A DNA stretch of 10,275 nucleotides from Acidimicrobiales bacterium (GTDB lineage Bacteria > Actinomycetota > Acidimicrobiia > Acidimicrobiales > Poriferisodalaceae). The stretch is taken from the NCBI GenBank assembly GCA_020439485.1, contig JAGQSP010000166.1:1-10275 (forward strand), in the 5' to 3' direction. Below the pieces are notes generated by a model. The model saw only the letters and a list, made by a program, of their open reading frames with translations. It made no database searches and had not been told where the DNA came from. Shown here in pieces: positions 7,519-10,275 of this stretch (its first letter is position 1; each line of letters begins with the position of its first letter). The position numbers were made by a program, and so were the translations under genes.

Positions 7519-7535
7519 CGGAGCGCAGAGCTCCG
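7519..7535. repeat. Short inverted repeat in the amidohydrolase/dioxygenase divergent gap
   Basis: CGGAGC and GCTCCG are perfect 6-base arms around a 5-base loop. An overlapping alternative pairs GAGCG (7521-7525) with CGCTC (7534-7538). It lies between the two divergent starts, upstream of the dioxygenase ribosome-binding site, so it could be an operator or a leader hairpin. In GC-rich DNA a 6-base palindrome may also be chance. Confidence 0.3.
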
Positions 7536-7542
7536 CTCGTTC

Positions 7543-7548
7543 AGGGGG
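7543..7548 (+). promoter_or_regulatory. Shine-Dalgarno fixing the start of the TauD-like gene
   Basis: AGGGGG lies 5 bases before the GTG at 7554. It picks this start over the much longer open frame beginning at 7410, whose extra residues are Arg-rich, unlike the family and antisense to the amidohydrolase gene. Confidence 0.65.
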
Positions 7549-7553
7549 TACAA

Positions 7554-8471
7554 GTGGGTACGTTGCAGGTGACGCCGGTCTCGCCGATTCTCGGTGCCGA
7601 AGTTCGAGGGGTGAACCTCGCCGACGGTGTCGATGACGCGACCTTTGCCGAGATTCACCAGGCGTTTCTCGATCACGGGGTGTTGTTCTTCAAGGATCAG
7701 CCCGAGCCGATGTCCGAGGCCGTGCAGATGGCGTTCGGCAAGCGCTTCGGGCCCTTGCACATCCATCCGGCAGCACCCGGATCGGGCGACGACAACGCGA
7801 TTTTCGTAATCCACGCCCATCGCGACAGCAAGGTGGCCAACGGCAACGGCTGGCACAGCGACGTGTCGTGCGACGACGAGCCGCCGATGGCCACCATGCT
7901 TCAGTTGCGCCTGCTGCCCGAGGGCGGCGGCGGCGACACCATGTTCGCCAGCATGGAGGCCGCCTATGCGGTGCTGCCCGAGGCCGATCGGCAGTTCCTG
8001 AAGGGCCTCAGCGCCAGGCACACCTCAGAGCACATTTTCAGGGGCCGCTACTCCGACCGTGGCGTCGACGACAGCGACCGGGCCGAGTACCCACAGACCG
8101 TGCACCCGGTGGTGCGCACCCACCCCGAGACCGGCAGGCCCAGCATCTACGTGAACCGGGCGTTCACCACCAGCATCGTGGGGATGGAGGACGAACAGGG
8201 CCACGCATTCTTGAAGCGCCTGCTGCGCCACATCGAGCGGCCCGAGTTCCAGATCCGCTTCCGCTGGGAGCAGTACGACGTGGCGCTGTGGGACAACCGC
8301 TGCCTTCAGCACTACGCCTTGTGGGACTACTGGCCCAGCGAGCGCATGGGGCACCGTGTCACGGTGTTGGGCGATCGTCCCAGCTTCGATCCTTCAGCAC
8401 CCGATGCGGGCGAATCGTCGATCCGCATCAGGCTCGAATCGTTGGTGCCGGCGGTCGCCGCCGCGGGCTAG
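7554..8471 (+). CDS. TauD/TfdA-family Fe(II)/2-oxoglutarate-dependent dioxygenase
   Basis: This 305-residue cytoplasmic oxygenase couples 2-oxoglutarate decarboxylation to substrate hydroxylation. The iron triad is complete: His101 and Asp103 in WHSDV, and His253 in WDNRCLQHYA. The 2-oxoglutarate/substrate arginines Arg264 and Arg268 sit at +11 and +15 from His253, as in E. coli TauD (H255, R266, R270). LHIHP (His71) and FTT (204-206) are also kept. However, compared with E. coli TauD as I remember it, taurine-pocket residues Tyr73, Asn95 and Phe104 correspond to Ala74, Gly97 and Cys106, so taurine is probably not the substrate. Other sulfonates, sulfate esters or carboxylates are possible. 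The GTG start at 7554 has a well-placed AGGGGG. No ssu or tau transport genes are nearby. It is divergent from the amidohydrolase gene and ends 15 bases from the end of acdS. Confidence 0.92.
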   Translation: MGTLQVTPVSPILGAEVRGVNLADGVDDATFAEIHQAFLDHGVLFFKDQPEPMSEAVQMAFGKRFGPLHIHPAAPGSGDDNAIFVIHAHRDSKVANGNGWHSDVSCDDEPPMATMLQLRLLPEGGGGDTMFASMEAAYAVLPEADRQFLKGLSARHTSEHIFRGRYSDRGVDDSDRAEYPQTVHPVVRTHPETGRPSIYVNRAFTTSIVGMEDEQGHAFLKRLLRHIERPEFQIRFRWEQYDVALWDNRCLQHYALWDYWPSERMGHRVTVLGDRPSFDPSAPDAGESSIRIRLESLVPAVAAAG

Positions 8472-8486
8472 CAGCCCAGGCGCCCG

Positions 8487-9530
8487 TCAGTGCGACAGTT
8501 CGCGTTCGGGTGAGCCCAGGCCGGGGAATCCGGCGTAGGCGGGCAGTGCTGGCTGCCCACCCAGGTGGGCGTATAGCACCCGCGACCCTGCTGGAATCTC
8601 GCCAGAGCGAACCATACCGATCAACCCGGCCATCGACTTGCCCTCATAGACCGGGTCGGTCAGAACGCCCTCGGTGCGCGCCACCAGTTGGATCGCCTCG
8701 ACCGTCTGGCGGTCGGGAACTCCATAAGCGGGGCCTTCGTAGCCGGCGATCACCGTGACCTCGTCGTCGCGCAGCGGCCTGTCGACACCGATCATCTCCG
8801 CTGTGTTGCGAGCTATGCGCGCGACCTGATCGATCGTCTGGTCGAGCGTGCCAGACGCGTCGATGCCGATGACCTTTCGGTCGTTGCGGTCTTCCAGGGC
8901 AAACCCGGCGACCATTCCCGCATGGGTCGACCCCGTGACCGTGCAGACGATGACAGTGTCGAAGAAGATGCCTAGCTCTGCCTCTTGCGCCGCTACCTCG
9001 CGGGCCCAATTGGCGAAGCCCAGGCCTCCCAGCGGATGATCCGAGGCGCCGGCCGGTATCGCATAGGGCTTCCCGCCGGACTCCTCGACCGATTCGAGGG
9101 CCCGCTTCCACGAATCGCGGTAGCCGATGTCGAACCCGGCGGGGTCGATGCGCGGGTCGCCGCCCATGATGCGGGTGAGTTGGATGTTGCCGACCTTGTC
9201 GTAGGCCATGTCGTTGTAATCGACCCAACCCTCCTGGACGGTCACCGCCTTGAGACCCAGCTTGCACGCCACTCCGGTGACCTGCCTGGTGTGGTTCGAC
9301 TGGATGCCGCCGATCGACACCAGGGTGTCGCAACCCGTGTCCAGCGCCTCGGCCGCCAGGTATTCGAGCTTGCGGACCTTGTTGCCCCCGAACGCGATGC
9401 CCGAGTTGCAGTCTTCGCGCTTGGCCCAGATCTCGACCTTGCCACCCAGGGCTTGCGACAGGCGCGGCATCGGGTGCACGGGCGACGGGCCGAACAGCAG
9501 CGGTTCGCGGCGAAAGTCGTCGAGGCTCAT
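8487..9530 (-). CDS. acdS: 1-aminocyclopropane-1-carboxylate (ACC) deaminase
   Basis: This 347-residue PLP enzyme opens the ACC ring to give 2-oxobutanoate and ammonia in the cytoplasm, letting bacteria use the plant and algal ethylene precursor as a nitrogen source. Characteristic segments are [22 protein letters not shown] [16 protein letters not shown] with the PLP Lys51, and [13 protein letters not shown] with Ser78. The residues that separate true ACC deaminase from D-cysteine desulfhydrase are present: Tyr295-Glu296 in DPVYEGKSM and Leu323 in YAHLGG, matching Y294, E295 and L322 of the Pseudomonas enzyme with a one-residue shift. The start is the ATG at 9528-9530, preceded by AAGGAG at 7 bases. 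The upstream in-frame GTG at 9548 would put that site inside the gene. A GntR gene is divergent with a 55-base gap, an arrangement described for actinobacterial acdS. Confidence 0.95.
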   Translation of the reverse strand: MSLDDFRREPLLFGPSPVHPMPRLSQALGGKVEIWAKREDCNSGIAFGGNKVRKLEYLAAEALDTGCDTLVSIGGIQSNHTRQVTGVACKLGLKAVTVQEGWVDYNDMAYDKVGNIQLTRIMGGDPRIDPAGFDIGYRDSWKRALESVEESGGKPYAIPAGASDHPLGGLGFANWAREVAAQEAELGIFFDTVIVCTVTGSTHAGMVAGFALEDRNDRKVIGIDASGTLDQTIDQVARIARNTAEMIGVDRPLRDDEVTVIAGYEGPAYGVPDRQTVEAIQLVARTEGVLTDPVYEGKSMAGLIGMVRSGEIPAGSRVLYAHLGGQPALPAYAGFPGLGSPERELSH

Positions 9531-9537
9531 CTGGGGT

Positions 9538-9543
9538 CTCCTT
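9538..9543 (-). promoter_or_regulatory. Shine-Dalgarno of acdS
   Basis: On the minus strand this reads AAGGAG, 7 bases from the ATG at 9530. It is the strongest ribosome-binding site in the window and rules out the longer GTG start at 9548. Confidence 0.75.
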
Positions 9544-9566
9544 ACCACACGTTCAAAAGTCAGATA

Positions 9567-9578
9567 ATCGTATACTCT
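9567..9578. promoter_or_regulatory. Candidate GntR/FCD operator in the acdS-gntR gap
   Basis: The palindromic core GTATAC (9570-9575) is flanked by a matching A and T three bases out (9567, 9578). FadR/FCD-type regulators commonly bind short palindromes with a GT-N-AC core, so this is a candidate site for the adjacent regulator. It overlaps the gntR -10 candidate, so binding would block that promoter. The flanks are otherwise not symmetric, so support is moderate. Confidence 0.35.
9571..9576 (+). promoter_or_regulatory. Putative -10 element of gntR
   Basis: TATACT is a near-consensus -10, 9 bases before the ATG at 9586. There is no Shine-Dalgarno, which suggests a leaderless regulator mRNA. 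No clear -35 box is found at 16-18 bases. Confidence 0.5.
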
Positions 9579-9585
9579 GCGACGT

Positions 9586-10209
9586 ATGGCGACGGCCGAC
9601 AGGGTTCAAGCCCAGATCATGGACAAGATGCTTCGGGGCGAGTTCGCCCCGGGCAGCTGGCTACGCCAAGACGAGTTGGCCGCCCGCTTCGGGGTCAGCA
9701 AGATTCCCGTACGAGAGGCGCTGCAGCGCCTGGTGGCCATCGGATTGCTGAACCTCGAGCCCAACCGCGGTGTCGTCGTGCCCCACCTCACGGCGGCCGA
9801 GGCAAACGAAACCTTCGAGTTGCGGCGAAGCATCGAACCGCTGTTGCTGGAGCGGTCTATCGAGCAGCTCACCATCATCGATCTGGCCGAAGCCGAGATG
9901 GCGTTGGGCGAAGTCGGGGGCTCGGTACCCGCCAGCAACTGGGTCTTCCACCGGGCCCTCTATCGATCCAGCGGTTGGGAGCGCGGCCTGGCCATAGTTC
10001 ACATACTGCAGGTGGCGGTCGCCCCCTATGTGGCGCTGTACACCGAGGGCCTCGGCGGGGCCCAACAATCAGATGCCGAGCACCGCGCTCTGCTGGAGCT
10101 CTGCAGGTCCAAAGACCTGCCCGGTGCCATGATGGTCCTGATGGACCATTTGCAACATGCTCAGACGGTGCTGGCCGACTTTCTGGACGGCGGCCTAGGC
10201 GATGGCTAG
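9586..10209 (+). CDS. GntR-family transcriptional regulator, FCD type, probable acdS regulator
   Basis: This 207-residue DNA-binding repressor or activator has an N-terminal winged helix-turn-helix at about residues 5-67 ([20 protein letters not shown], then [12 protein letters not shown] in the wing). It is followed by an all-helical FCD ligand-binding domain to residue 200. FCD metal-ligand histidines are visible at His122 (NWVFH), His166 (DAEHRALL) and His188 (MDHLQH). The usual Asp four residues before the first His is Asn118, so the metal site may be altered. It is divergent from acdS with 55 bases between starts, as in other actinobacterial acdS loci, so acdS control by ACC or a product is the natural guess. 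It also overlaps the next gene by 8 bases. The ATG at 9586 is the only sensible start. The family is certain; the target is inferred. Confidence 0.93.
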   Translation: MATADRVQAQIMDKMLRGEFAPGSWLRQDELAARFGVSKIPVREALQRLVAIGLLNLEPNRGVVVPHLTAAEANETFELRRSIEPLLLERSIEQLTIIDLAEAEMALGEVGGSVPASNWVFHRALYRSSGWERGLAIVHILQVAVAPYVALYTEGLGGAQQSDAEHRALLELCRSKDLPGAMMVLMDHLQHAQTVLADFLDGGLGDG

Positions 10210-10275
10210 CTGGGCATCGTTCGAAGAGGCCGAACCCGAGTTCGCAGCCAAGGTGAAGGCCGCGTTCGAGTCGGG
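10202..10275 (+). CDS. N-terminus of a probable pyridoxamine 5'-phosphate oxidase-fold (PPOX) protein, truncated by window edge
   Basis: The 24 codons from the ATG at 10202 encode [20 protein letters not shown] and continue to the edge. This resembles the start of actinobacterial flavin/F420-binding PPOX-family proteins, which often begin MA-W--FE---PE-A--V. The ATG overlaps the gntR stop (bases 10202-10209) in another frame, the usual layout of a translationally coupled operon partner. Only the N-terminal helix is present and none of the barrel is visible, so the family call rests on recollection of that opening and could be wrong. That a gene begins here is more certain than what it is. Confidence 0.55.
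   Translation, partial: MASWASFEEAEPEFAAKVKAAFES

Noticed and set aside
7410..7553. A 48-residue N-terminal extension of the TauD-like protein
   Set aside because: The extra residues are Arg/Pro-rich, unlike the family, and lie antisense to the amidohydrolase start. A good ribosome-binding site precedes the GTG at 7554.
6433..7572. A 379-codon plus-strand open frame opposite the amidohydrolase gene
   Set aside because: The minus strand carries recognisable amidohydrolase motifs (HxH, NHFGGP, FESNFPID). The plus-strand product resembles no family and is the codon-position mirror of that gene.
9531..9548. Upstream GTG start of acdS at 9548
   Set aside because: It would place the AAGGAG site within the coding sequence. 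The ATG at 9530 is correctly spaced from it and matches the family N-terminus.
8985..10256. A 423-codon plus-strand open frame over the acdS 5' half and gntR
   Set aside because: It is antisense to an unmistakable ACC deaminase and out of frame with gntR; its composition is random-like and Arg-rich.
1..10275. A new defence, mobile or multi-gene system
   Set aside because: I looked for direct repeats, transposase or integrase motifs, tRNA remnants, CRISPR-like spacing, toxin-antitoxin pairs and nuclease/ATPase pairs and saw none. Every gene falls in a known metabolic, transport or regulator family.

Overview
The window is high-GC DNA, densely packed with ordinary-length genes that often start with GTG. 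I see no mobile element, CRISPR array, tRNA or rRNA. Gene content and style point to an actinobacterium, possibly an Acidimicrobiia-like environmental lineage. The hints are an actinobacterial-type nitronate monooxygenase, a GntR gene divergent from acdS, a partial F420/PPOX-like gene and leaderless-looking starts. This placement is inference; no marker gene is present.

Layout from left to right: (1) 1-2263, the 3' part of dabA (inorganic carbon uptake) followed at once by a DAB-type PII-like regulator, both on the plus strand. (2) 2251-3357, a nitronate monooxygenase on the minus strand, meeting the PII gene tail to tail with a 13-base overlap. (3) 3403-4614, an MFS transporter (+), convergent with metA (4620-5540, -), whose active-site residue Glu111 predicts acetyl-CoA rather than succinyl-CoA use. 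(4) 5572-6411, an EamA/DMT transporter (+), convergent with a TIM-barrel amidohydrolase (6442-7509, -). (5) 7554-8471, a TauD-like Fe(II)/2-oxoglutarate dioxygenase (+), convergent with acdS (8487-9530, -), a well-supported ACC deaminase. (6) 9586-10209, a GntR/FCD regulator (+) divergent from acdS and probably its regulator, followed with an 8-base overlap by the first 24 codons of a likely pyridoxamine-phosphate-oxidase-fold protein that runs off the window.

Apart from the dabA/PII pair and the gntR/PPOX pair, transcription direction flips at every gene. The four divergent gaps are only 31-55 bases and the four convergent junctions are from -13 to +30 bases. Several starts lack a Shine-Dalgarno sequence but have a TANNNT -10-like hexamer 6-9 bases upstream, which suggests leaderless mRNAs.

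Functionally this is mostly a set of independent metabolic genes: bicarbonate uptake and its sensing, methionine biosynthesis, ACC breakdown to ammonia and 2-oxobutanoate, nitronate oxidation, and two orphan catabolic-type enzymes. I found no convincing new multi-gene system. The points most worth following up are the DabA-PII pair, the acetyl-type MetA, the acdS/gntR control region and the altered substrate pocket of the TauD homologue.
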